A DNA stretch of 6,598 bases from an uncultured Nitrososphaerota archaeon (GCA_934869045.1 CAKXAF010000155.1:1-6598); one strand, 5' to 3'. Counted from the stretch's first letter, positions 1 through 6,335 are shown. Program-made: numbers and translations. Notes: generated by a model not told the origin, from the letters alone.

Positions 1-327
1 GGCCAGCAGCAGGCCAGAAAAGGCTGCGATCTCCGGCGTGGCGGCAATTTGTTCCGAAACGGCGTAGGCGCCGATGTCCGAAGACAGCACACAGCCGACC
101 AGCACCGAAGGATCGAGAAACCAACCGGCTCTCTCCCCAAAAAGATCCGCCAGCTTCTGACCTGCGAGAGTTGAAAAGCAATAAAGCCCAACCATAGAAA
201 GGGAGAGGGGACCCATCAGGGCCAGGCCCTTGTCGAATTCCTCACCGAGTTTTAAGCGGTTCCCGAAAAATTTGTCAAGGGCGGCTGCCGCGGCAAAGAG
301 AAAAAGGATGAAAATCAACGGATTCAT
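1..327 (-). CDS. eutH: EutH-family ethanolamine transporter-like membrane protein, N-terminal 109 residues (partial)
   Basis: This gene starts at 327 and runs off the left edge, leaving 109 codons. The visible protein begins with a hydrophobic helix (about residues 3-17), then a D-K-x-F-G segment, a G-E-E-F-D-K-G-L-A-L-M-G stretch (about 28-39), a second helix (about 38-55) and a S-S-D-I-G-A-Y segment (about 82-88). These match, in order, the start of EutH, where E. coli has an EEGFMAMG-like segment followed by a C-D-M-G-G-F motif. EutH is an inner-membrane protein associated with ethanolamine uptake. The start is supported by GGGGAGG at 335-341, seven bases upstream. No other eut gene is visible, so an ethanolamine substrate is uncertain; a divergent EutH-like permease for another small amine is possible. 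It lies 106 bases after the DUF4091 gene on the same strand, and may be its operon partner or a separate unit. Confidence 0.75.
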   Translation of the reverse strand, partial: MNPLIFILFLFAAAAALDKFFGNRLKLGEEFDKGLALMGPLSLSMVGLYCFSTLAGQKLADLFGERAGWFLDPSVLVGCVLSSDIGAYAVSEQIAATPEIAAFSGLLLA

Positions 328-349
328 TGGGCGGCCTCCCCTGGGAACA

Positions 350-376
350 GCTTTCCGGAGACTGCCGGAAGAAAGC
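350..376 (-). repeat. Imperfect hairpin in the gap before the EutH-like gene
   Basis: On the minus strand TTCCGG pairs with CCGGAA around a six-base loop, and after a three-base bulge GCT pairs with AGC. It lies between the DUF4091 stop and the EutH-like start. No run of T follows, so it is not a convincing terminator. It could be a weak processing or pausing element, or chance. I see no good promoter in the same 106-base gap. Confidence 0.3.
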
Positions 377-433
377 TTCTGGTCTGCCGCAGAGAGGAAT
401 GCTTGATATGTGCCAGCATGAACAATGCCCTTT

Positions 434-2209
434 CTATCCCAGCCGGCGGTATACCCGGCGGCGGAGGTCGTCGATGATTTTGGGAGAGCGGCCCTTATAG
501 TGGTTGAGGGTGACCTCCTCACCGTATTTCCAGTAGCGGGGCGGAGTGTCCGCAAAGGGGGGTTTTTCCTTCCACCAGGCAGAATTATCTGCGTAGCCGA
601 AGCATTCGTTGACCGCCTGCTCCAGATCCCGCCGCTGGTAGTCGAAGGCCTCCACGTCCAGGCCGTCGGTGGTCATCATCAGATCAGCCAGCTGCATCTG
701 GTTGCGGAGAACCTTCATCCGCAGAGAGGGGAGGACGTCGCCCGCGCCGAATTCAAAGCCCGGATAGAACAGGCTCTGGCCCGCGTTGACAAAGGGCGTC
801 TTTTTGTAGGAATCACCCCAGCCCACAGCGTTCCAAAAGGAGCAAAAGCCGGTAGCGCCGGTCATGAAGCAGATCATGGGCTGGGTCAGGAAGGCGTTGA
901 GGGGCAGGTCGATGGTCATGCCCTCGCCGTACCAGCCGTAGATCCAGAGGATGCTCCCATGATTTTTGGCGATTTGGACCCGCTCGGGGTACCAGGCGTA
1001 CATGGTCATGGCGGAGACCCACATCTGGAAGAGATCAGCGTATTTCTCAGAGTGGTCGCCGTAGTGGTTGCTGGAATCGGCCCGGAAAACGAATTTTGCA
1101 GAGGAGTGGGGGGTGATGTCCCGCATGACATCGGCCATGTAGTCGAGAATCTCCTCGTCATGCTCATACCAGATCTCATCCTGGGTACTGGGAAGGAAAC
1201 GGTACTCCTTTTTGTGGTTGAACATGATCTCCATGTTGGTGCTGGTCCAGCCTTTTTCTTCAAAATGCCGGGTGAATTCCCAGAGAATGCGGCGGTATTC
1301 GGTCTTGAAGCCCTTTTCCCCCCATTTGGAAAGGCTTGCGGGCCAGCCAAGGTTAAAGGGCGTGAACATGAATTCCACCGGCATAGCGCCACGGCGCGAT
1401 CCTTTGAAGGCGCTGCCGTCCAGATAGGGGCCGAAATGCTCGTCAAAAAGCGTCCAGTCCTTAACGCGGATGGTTTTGCCGCTGCCGGTGAGATCCGGGG
1501 CGAAGGACTCCACCGGTTTGCCGGAATGGAGGTAGTTCAGGTTCTGGAAAAGGCAGCGGTGCTCCCGGGCCATGGTGAAGAACTGCCGCTCTACAGCCAG
1601 ATAGCTGCCGTCCCGGTAGCGGTCGGGGTTCTGGGCCAGGCTGGGATAGCTGGGAGAGATATTGTCGGCGTAGTTGTTAAGGTCGGCGATGATCCGGCTC
1701 TCGTAGGGGACCATGCAGGAGTAGACCTTCAGGCGGATGGCAAACTCCTTTTCCGTCTGATTGGCCCGGACGCGGAGAGTCCCCTCGTAGCGGCCCTTCC
1801 GGGCAGCCTCCGGGACAAAAAGGTCGATCCAGAGAGCGCCGGCTTTCTGCCCGGCGTGGTACTCCGGCTCCAGGGGAACCCGGAAATCCAGGCTGCACTT
1901 GCCATAAGGCAGAAGCATATCCGGCAGAAAAGCGCCCTCAATGCGGTGGAACCATTCAATGAAGACCTCGTAGTCCGCCGGGATGCTGCCAGTTGGGCCG
2001 GTCAGGGGGGTAAAGGAGAGGTCAAAATCCGTGAGGGTCTCGCCGTTTTCCATTTCAGCAACGAGTTGGAAGGAAACCATCTGGTTCCGGGCGCTGAACA
2101 GGGAGATCTCCGCGTCGCACTTTGTAAAATCCCCGCGGAATTCCTTTTCAGCGAAATCAGCAGTCTCACCGTCGATGCGGCAGTAGTCGGAAATCAGGTA
2201 CAGCTTCAT
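434..2209 (-). CDS. DUF4091 domain protein, putative intracellular glycoside hydrolase-like enzyme
   Basis: A 591-residue protein with no signal peptide or membrane segment, so probably cytoplasmic. Residues about 30-165 look like an N-terminal beta-sandwich, ending with the pattern D-L-F-V-P-E-A-x-x-x-G-x-Y-x-G-T-L-x-V (129-147) common in front of DUF4091. Residues about 275-510 resemble the DUF4091 barrel: a W-x-x-x-D-E segment (W347, D351, E352), L-W-I-Y-G-W-Y-G (421-428), a G-A-T-G-F-x-x-F-W stretch (451-459), and the closing S-L-F-Y-P-G, then S-L-R-x-K-V-L-R (479-502). DUF4091 proteins are remotely related to GH123 beta-N-acetylgalactosaminidases, which use a neighbouring Asp-Glu pair; D351-E352 is my candidate equivalent. 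The natural role would be cleavage of the glycan fragment imported by the adjacent ABC system, but the substrate is unknown. The start overlaps the preceding stop as ATGA, and GAGGAGG lies seven bases upstream, indicating translational coupling. Family assignment is fairly sure; enzymatic activity is inferred. Confidence 0.82.
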   Translation of the reverse strand: MKLYLISDYCRIDGETADFAEKEFRGDFTKCDAEISLFSARNQMVSFQLVAEMENGETLTDFDLSFTPLTGPTGSIPADYEVFIEWFHRIEGAFLPDMLLPYGKCSLDFRVPLEPEYHAGQKAGALWIDLFVPEAARKGRYEGTLRVRANQTEKEFAIRLKVYSCMVPYESRIIADLNNYADNISPSYPSLAQNPDRYRDGSYLAVERQFFTMAREHRCLFQNLNYLHSGKPVESFAPDLTGSGKTIRVKDWTLFDEHFGPYLDGSAFKGSRRGAMPVEFMFTPFNLGWPASLSKWGEKGFKTEYRRILWEFTRHFEEKGWTSTNMEIMFNHKKEYRFLPSTQDEIWYEHDEEILDYMADVMRDITPHSSAKFVFRADSSNHYGDHSEKYADLFQMWVSAMTMYAWYPERVQIAKNHGSILWIYGWYGEGMTIDLPLNAFLTQPMICFMTGATGFCSFWNAVGWGDSYKKTPFVNAGQSLFYPGFEFGAGDVLPSLRMKVLRNQMQLADLMMTTDGLDVEAFDYQRRDLEQAVNECFGYADNSAWWKEKPPFADTPPRYWKYGEEVTLNHYKGRSPKIIDDLRRRVYRRLG

Positions 2210-2691
2210 TCGTCATCCTCCTCTTCGCGGGGTTCCACAAACATATCCCGGCAGCTGACGTCTACCTTTTCGGTTTTGCCGACAAGGAGCTCCAGAGCGC
2301 CCACAATGTCGCCGTCGCTGTTGCGCACGGGGGCATAGCAGGAAAAAACGCCGTCTTCCCGGTCCAAGCGGCTGGTTTCCCCTTGGGACAGGGTTTTGCG
2401 AAGGCGATCGTTCAGGTAGCGGCGCTTACAGCCCTCGCAGGGCAGAGAGTTGCCAGCCACCAGCGGCGCGCCGACCTGGGGATTGGTAGGGTAAGCCTGC
2501 CAGAGAATGGCGGAGATGTCCAGCTCCTGAGAAATCTCCTCGATTTTGGTCAGGATGCGCTTCAGGCGGTAAAACCGGGCAAAGTCGTAGTCGGTGTGGC
2601 CGCTGCGGTCCAGAAGCACGTACTCCAGATCGTCGCCGTCCAGGAAATTCAGGCCGATCCGAAGGATGGTTTCAATGGATAAATTCTCCAT
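2206..2691 (-). CDS. Free-standing Cache/PAS-like sensor-domain protein, function unknown
   Basis: A 161-residue soluble protein with no membrane helix, signal peptide, DNA-binding or enzymatic domain that I recognise. The second half has the pattern of small ligand-sensing domains of the Cache/PAS type: L-D-I-S-A-I-L-W (57-64), then R-K-T-L-S-Q-G (98-104), E-D-G-V-F-S-C-Y-A-P-V (112-122) and D-G-D-I-V-G-A-L-E-L (126-135), which resembles the 'dG...yaPi.d..G.vvGalel' ending seen in sensor modules of chemoreceptors and cyclases. A C-E-G-C pair (85-88) plus Cys118 and Cys147 could bind metal or respond to redox; this is speculative. The tail is very acidic. The start at 2691 is chosen over an in-frame ATG at 2775 because the latter would begin inside the lipoprotein gene and run through a terminator hairpin, whereas 2691 has GGAGGG five bases upstream. 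It overlaps the DUF4091 gene by four bases, suggesting a shared job such as substrate sensing or a partner subunit. Confidence 0.7.
   Translation of the reverse strand: MENLSIETILRIGLNFLDGDDLEYVLLDRSGHTDYDFARFYRLKRILTKIEEISQELDISAILWQAYPTNPQVGAPLVAGNSLPCEGCKRRYLNDRLRKTLSQGETSRLDREDGVFSCYAPVRNSDGDIVGALELLVGKTEKVDVSCRDMFVEPREEEDDE
2217..2223 (-). promoter_or_regulatory. Ribosome binding site for the DUF4091 gene, embedded in the preceding coding region
   Basis: GAGGAGG lies seven bases before the ATG at 2209, inside the last codons of the upstream gene, where it is read as part of the Glu-Glu-Glu-Asp-Asp-Glu tail. Together with the ATGA stop/start overlap it fixes the DUF4091 start and implies coupled translation. 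Confidence 0.8.
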
Positions 2692-2696
2692 AGGAT

Positions 2697-2702
2697 CCCT
2701 CC
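2697..2702 (-). promoter_or_regulatory. Ribosome binding site setting the start of the sensor-like gene
   Basis: GGAGGG five bases before the ATG at 2691. It lies only about a dozen bases after the U-tract of the terminator at 2711-2739, and it decides this start against the in-frame upstream ATG at 2775. Confidence 0.75.
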
Positions 2703-2710
2703 GTTTTCTT

Positions 2711-2739
2711 AAAAAATGGGCCCCGCGGAAACGGGGCCC
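2711..2739 (-). terminator. Intrinsic terminator or attenuator after the solute-binding protein gene
   Basis: On the minus strand GGGCCCCG pairs perfectly with CGGGGCCC (2732-2739 with 2718-2725) around the six-base loop TTTCCG, and is followed by A then six T. It begins 17 bases after the lipoprotein stop codon and ends about 20 bases before the next start. There is no room for a promoter between it and the next gene, so transcription of the downstream pair must come from read-through or from a start inside the lipoprotein gene. Confidence 0.88.
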
Positions 2740-2756
2740 GGTTGTCGGTTGTGGAG

Positions 2757-4370
2757 TTATTTGAGCTTTTCCCAAGCGGCGTTGCCGCGTTCGATCAGCT
2801 CTTTACCGCCGGCCGCCATCCACTCTGCAAGCATGGCGTCCCAGTTGGCATCAAAATCCGCAGCAGGTTCAACGATGGCCTTGGTACGGCCCTGGATCTC
2901 GATGTCTATCAGCTTTTGGTCCACGGTGATGGACTGGTCGATGGATGCCTGGAAGGGGAAGACCTGGGCGTACTGGGCGTTGACTACCTTCAGATCGTCG
3001 AAGGGAGTACCCAGATTGTCGGGAATGCTCCAAAGTTCCTGTTTGGGATAAGCAACGTCGAAGTCATAACCGTTTTCTTTCATGGGGATATAGCCGCCGG
3101 AATAGTTGGGGCCGCCCCAAGCCAGAGGATAACCGTAGCCGTAGTCCGCAGTGTTCCAATCCTTGGACATTTCCTCTTTGTTGACCTCAAAGACCTTGAT
3201 GCCATCCTGCTCAGAGACAGAGGTATAGTGGATTCCCTCAATGCCATAGGAGGTTATGGTGCGGCCCTCTTCCGTCAGAGACCACTCCAAAAAGTCCAGA
3301 ACCTTTTCCGGGTTGGAGCAGGTCTTGGGGATGATGTGGTAACCCCAGCTGCCGCCGGAGTGGGGGAGGGTGCCCTGGGAGCCGTCGGCGTGATTCAGAG
3401 GCGGGAGGTAGGTCAGATCCGCTTCCATACCGGCATCCTCAAAGCGGCGCAGCAGGCCGGAAACACCGGTCACATCCATCATGCCGATTTTCTGCTGGAC
3501 CATGAGGTCCTCCATCTTGCCTTCGGCATCTTTTTCGTTGACAAAGCTCTTATTGAACAGGCCTTCGTCGTAGCATTTTTTGATGAAACGGAAAGCTTCA
3601 CGGGCGTAGTCGGAAGCCACGAACTGGGTTACGGTGCCGTCAGGCAGTTCCACCCAATCGCCGCCCCAGCAGCCGCAGTTGACGAAAGAGCGGGCGATGT
3701 AGCCGAAGGCGTTGGAGCCATAGGGCTCGGAGACGAAGAAGCCGTAGGTGTCGTCCTTGCCGTTGCCGTCCGGGTCGTCATAGGTAAAGGCTTTGATGAC
3801 CTCGTAGTATTCATCCAGGTTGGTGGGGACATCCAGGCCGACCTTGTCCAGCCAGTCCTGTTTGATGACGTAACCGCGGTTGCCTGCCTCCAGGGGGAGG
3901 GGTTTAAAGTAGGATTTACCGTCGATCTTCAAATATTTGTAGATGTCGGCGTCTACAATAGCCTTGAGGTTAGGGTGGTTCTCGGTCAGATAATCTTCGT
4001 AGGCCAGCAGCACGCCGTCCTCTACCCATTGAAGCTTCGTGGAATCAATGCCATTAAGCATTGTCACCAGGTCCAGTTTCTCCCCAGTGGAAACCATGAG
4101 CATCAGCTTCTGCTCTTGTTCCTCAGAACCTCCGGGAGAAGCAACGAATTCAAATTCGACGTTATTGATTTCCTCCATTTTCTGGATGATCCGGTCGGTT
4201 TCCGGATCGATTCCCCGGAGATCCTGGTACCAGCGAATCTTTACAGGGGCGTCGCCGCTGGTCTTTCCGCTGTTGGAGCCGTTTTCACCGCAGCCAGTAG
4301 CCAAAACGGCCATAGCCGAGGCGGCGAGAATGGCGGAGAGGATTCCTGCCAATGCGCGCTTAGATTTCAT
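2757..4370 (-). CDS. ABC transporter solute-binding lipoprotein, LplA/YtcQ-like (carbohydrate uptake)
   Basis: A 537-residue extracellular lipoprotein that would deliver a sugar or oligosaccharide to the two permeases encoded just upstream. Residues 1-26 form a signal peptide (basic MKSKR, then a hydrophobic core) ending in the lipobox A-T-G-C with the lipidated Cys27, followed by a Gly/Ser/Asn-rich linker. The body has the features of the large LplA-type family 1 binding proteins: W47-Y-Q-D near the start, a D-P-D-G-N-G-K-D-D loop (199-207) like the calcium-binding loop of alginate-binding AlgQ proteins, and I-P-K-T-C-S-N-P-E-K (347-356) leading to E-E-G-R (367-370) and Y-G-I-E-G-I-H-Y (375-382), a block typical of this subfamily. 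The length is normal for the family. AAAGGAG lies seven bases before the ATG. It follows the permease gene by 29 bases and is closed by a terminator. The ligand cannot be predicted from the sequence. Confidence 0.92.
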   Translation of the reverse strand: MKSKRALAGILSAILAASAMAVLATGCGENGSNSGKTSGDAPVKIRWYQDLRGIDPETDRIIQKMEEINNVEFEFVASPGGSEEQEQKLMLMVSTGEKLDLVTMLNGIDSTKLQWVEDGVLLAYEDYLTENHPNLKAIVDADIYKYLKIDGKSYFKPLPLEAGNRGYVIKQDWLDKVGLDVPTNLDEYYEVIKAFTYDDPDGNGKDDTYGFFVSEPYGSNAFGYIARSFVNCGCWGGDWVELPDGTVTQFVASDYAREAFRFIKKCYDEGLFNKSFVNEKDAEGKMEDLMVQQKIGMMDVTGVSGLLRRFEDAGMEADLTYLPPLNHADGSQGTLPHSGGSWGYHIIPKTCSNPEKVLDFLEWSLTEEGRTITSYGIEGIHYTSVSEQDGIKVFEVNKEEMSKDWNTADYGYGYPLAWGGPNYSGGYIPMKENGYDFDVAYPKQELWSIPDNLGTPFDDLKVVNAQYAQVFPFQASIDQSITVDQKLIDIEIQGRTKAIVEPAADFDANWDAMLAEWMAAGGKELIERGNAAWEKLK

Positions 4371-4399
4371 AACAATACTCCTTTCTGAATGGGACCGCG

Positions 4400-5266
4400 T
4401 TATTCTTTTACCGCACCAAGGACGATGCCCTTGGTGAAGTATTTCTGGACGAAGGGATAAATTGCCACCACGGGGACAATGCCGACGATAACCACTGCCA
4501 TTTTAAACTGTTCGTAGGCACTGATGCCGGTTTCCACCCCGGCTTTGGCGGCGGCGGCGTTGACGATGATAAGATTGCGGAGATACATTTGAAATGGCAT
4601 CAGGTCTTGCGAAGATGAGTAGAGTATGGCGGAGAAGTAATCGTTCCAATAGCCTACCGCGTAGAAAAGGGAAATGGCGGCCAGTACAGGCTTGGAAAGA
4701 GGGAGCACGATGCGGAAAAGGATTTGCAGATCGTTGTAGCCGTCAATTTTCGCGGCCTCCTCCAGACTGGGGGGGATCGAGGTAAAGAAATTCTTCATCA
4801 GGATCATGTTGTAGGTGCTGATGGCACCAGGGATGGTCAGCGCCCAAATCGTGTTGGTCATATGGAGCTTGGTGATGAGGATATAAGAGGGAGCCAGGCC
4901 GCCGCTGAAAAACATAGTAACAATGAAGATGCGGAAAAGGATCTTCCGGCCGGGGAGGCCGTCCTTGGATAGGGCGTATCCGCCGATGGTAGTCAGCAGC
5001 ATGCTGATCAGGGTGCCAGTCACAGTGATACGGACGCTGGCCCAGAGGGAGGTTAGAATTTCCTTGGATTTAAGCAGGGCGCGCTGGTATTCCTGAAGCG
5101 TAAAGCTGGTAGGAATGAGATGGAAGGGATCGTTGATATAGGCGCTGTAGGTCGAGGTGGAGATGATAAAAATGTACCACATGGGGATGAAAATCACCAG
5201 GCCGACCAGAACGATAAAGACGATATTGAATATGTCAAAGGCGTTGAATTTGCTTTTGATTGCCAT
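4400..5266 (-). CDS. ytcP: Carbohydrate ABC transporter permease, YtcP/LplC-like (CUT1, MalG type)
   Basis: A 288-residue membrane protein with about six helices (roughly 13-36, 73-98, 106-130, 136-158, 192-212 and 255-275), the usual size for this family. It is the second half of the heterodimeric transmembrane channel. The cytoplasmic EAA loop that docks the ATPase is clear: E-E-A-A-K-I-D-G (169-176) through R-I-V-L-P-L-S-K-P (185-193). F-F-S-G-G-L-A-P-S-Y (119-128) and the C-terminal K-G-I-V-L-G-A-V-K (279-287) are hallmarks of the YtcP/LplC branch. AAAGGAGG lies eight bases before the ATG. It starts 18 bases after the other permease stops and is followed at 29 bases by the binding-protein gene, so the three form one operon. 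Confidence 0.93.
   Translation of the reverse strand: MAIKSKFNAFDIFNIVFIVLVGLVIFIPMWYIFIISTSTYSAYINDPFHLIPTSFTLQEYQRALLKSKEILTSLWASVRITVTGTLISMLLTTIGGYALSKDGLPGRKILFRIFIVTMFFSGGLAPSYILITKLHMTNTIWALTIPGAISTYNMILMKNFFTSIPPSLEEAAKIDGYNDLQILFRIVLPLSKPVLAAISLFYAVGYWNDYFSAILYSSSQDLMPFQMYLRNLIIVNAAAAKAGVETGISAYEQFKMAVVIVGIVPVVAIYPFVQKYFTKGIVLGAVKE
4414..4436 (-). repeat. Perfect 8-bp inverted repeat in the 3' end of the YtcP-like gene
   Basis: CACCAAGG and CCTTGGTG flank a seven-base loop within the codons for the conserved T-K-G-I-V-L-G-A end of the permease. No T run follows. A hairpin here, just before the binding-protein gene, might stabilise or process the mRNA so that the lipoprotein is made in excess over the permeases. 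The bases are also constrained by coding, so chance remains likely. Confidence 0.35.
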
Positions 5267-5284
5267 AGGTCCCGCCTCCTTTCG

Positions 5285-6256
5285 TCAATAAATGCTTTCG
5301 TCGCTGAGCTTTTTGGACAGGGTGTTGGCCAACAAGAGCATGGCGGTGCAGATCACAGAGTTGAACAGCCCGATGGCAGAAGCATAGCTGAATTCACCAT
5401 TTTTGGTGACAACACGATAAACATAGGTGTCGATGATGTCGCCGGTCTCCATGACCAGAGGGTTGCTGAGGTTGAAGACTTGGTCAAATCCGGAGCGCAG
5501 GACGCTGCCAGCCAGCAGGATCATCTGGATCGCGATGACGCTGCGAAGGGCAGGGAGGGTGATATGCCAAGTCCGCTGGAAACGGTTGGCGCCGTCTACG
5601 TAGGCGGCTTCATAGAGGGCCGCATCAATACTGGACATGGAGGCCAGATAGATGATCATGCCCCAACCAGCTTCTTTCCAGATATTGGTGATAATCAGGA
5701 TGCCGCGGAAGCTCTTGGCTGTAATGAGGTTTGGCGGCATCTCGGAACCAAAGAGCCGGGCAAAGGCAGCCAGGAGGCCGGTGTCTGGGTTGAAGAAGGT
5801 GACGATGATCGATGCGACGATGACCCAAGAGAGAAAATGGGGAAGGTAGAGAAGGGTCTGGGTGAATTTTCGCACCAGTGGGGAACGCAGTTCATTGATG
5901 AGGATGGAGAGAATGATGGGGATTGGAAATTCAAAAAGGATCCGGTAAACTGCCAGGATGACGCTGTTGCGAAAAGCCCGCCAGAACAGCGTGTCGCTGA
6001 ACAGGGTACGGAAGTGCTCCAGCCCGACGAAGGGGCTGCGGAAGACGCCGCGGGACATGCTGTAATCCTGAAAAGCGGTGATAACGCCGTACATCGGGCC
6101 ATAACAGAAAATGATGTACCAGGCTAGGACAGGAAGCAGCATCAGGTAAAAGTATTTGTAGCTTTTGATGGTCCTCCAGAGAACCGCGCCCCTGGACTTG
6201 GAACAGGGCTTTGCCGCCGGCCGTCTGGCAGATGCAGCCGCTTTTCCGGTTGGCAT
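5285..6256 (-). CDS. lplB: Carbohydrate ABC transporter permease, LplB-like (CUT1, MalF type)
   Basis: A 323-residue inner-membrane protein, first gene of the importer operon. A basic cytoplasmic leader of about 30 residues precedes about six helices (roughly 36-58, 97-120, 136-155, 185-208, 240-258 and 292-311). Family hallmarks run in order: Y-G-P-M-Y-G (52-57), L-P-H-F-L-S-W (138-144), W-K-E-A-G-W-G (193-199), and the EAA loop Y-E-A-A-Y-V-D-G-A (215-223) with I-T-L-P (231-234) that contacts the ATPase. The end has N-G-E-F-S-Y-A-S-A-I-G-L-F (286-298), typical of LplB. The start is supported by AAGGAG eight bases upstream, and there is no other in-frame ATG before the first helix. It pairs with the permease encoded 18 bases downstream. 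No ATPase gene is present; relatives commonly use a shared MsmX-type ATPase encoded elsewhere. Confidence 0.93.
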   Translation of the reverse strand: MPTGKAAASARRPAAKPCSKSRGAVLWRTIKSYKYFYLMLLPVLAWYIIFCYGPMYGVITAFQDYSMSRGVFRSPFVGLEHFRTLFSDTLFWRAFRNSVILAVYRILFEFPIPIILSILINELRSPLVRKFTQTLLYLPHFLSWVIVASIIVTFFNPDTGLLAAFARLFGSEMPPNLITAKSFRGILIITNIWKEAGWGMIIYLASMSSIDAALYEAAYVDGANRFQRTWHITLPALRSVIAIQMILLAGSVLRSGFDQVFNLSNPLVMETGDIIDTYVYRVVTKNGEFSYASAIGLFNSVICTAMLLLANTLSKKLSDESIY

Positions 6257-6297
6257 ATTCTCAACTCCTTACGTATGGGAATGTCTCCGATGTCTTT

Positions 6298-6326
6298 ATT
6301 TTATCATCCAGTATCTTTCGTGAAAA
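6298..6326 (-). promoter_or_regulatory. Candidate promoter for the importer operon
   Basis: On the minus strand TTTTCA (6321-6326; four of six to TTGACA) lies 17 bases from TAAAAT (6298-6303; five of six to TATAAT), which is preceded by TG one base before it (an extended -10). Transcription would start near 6290, about 35 bases before the LplB-like start codon. It is the best match in the 120 bases between the terminator and the operon. The weak -35 fits an activator-dependent promoter. Confidence 0.6.
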
Positions 6327-6335
6327 TGTCCGAAG

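Noticed and set aside
328..433. Promoter for the EutH-like gene
   Set aside because: No -10/-35 pair with acceptable spacing was found in the gap; only a strong ribosome binding site and a weak hairpin are visible.
425..2338. Long plus-strand open frame (637 codons) opposite the DUF4091 gene
   Set aside because: It mirrors the codon structure of the minus-strand gene, has no recognisable domain or ribosome binding site, and crosses the boundary of two well-supported minus-strand genes.
2697..2731. Possible pairing between the terminator loop (CCGTTT) and AAACGG next to the ribosome binding site, as a riboswitch-like element
   Set aside because: Only six base pairs, no conserved aptamer-like sequence, and the region is too short to hold a known riboswitch class.
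2692..2775. N-terminal extension of the sensor-like protein from an in-frame ATG at 2775
   Set aside because: It would start inside the lipoprotein gene, translate through the terminator stem, and lacks a good ribosome binding site. The ATG at 2691 has GGAGGG at ideal spacing.
2742..4388. Long plus-strand open frame (548 codons) opposite the binding-protein gene
   Set aside because: The reverse strand encodes a clear lipoprotein with signal peptide and family motifs. The plus-strand product has low-complexity, Val/Gly-rich shadow composition and starts inside the other strand's terminator region.
5120..6127. Plus-strand open frame (335 codons) opposite the two permeases
   Set aside because: It spans the junction of two clear permease genes and its product is rich in Asp/Gly/Glu with no domain, as expected for the complement of membrane-helix codons.
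6315..6326. TTTC-GT-GAAA small palindrome over the -35 box, considered as a catabolite-repression (cre) site
   Set aside because: The arms are only four bases and the cre consensus core (TG..A.CG..T.CA pattern) is not matched well enough.
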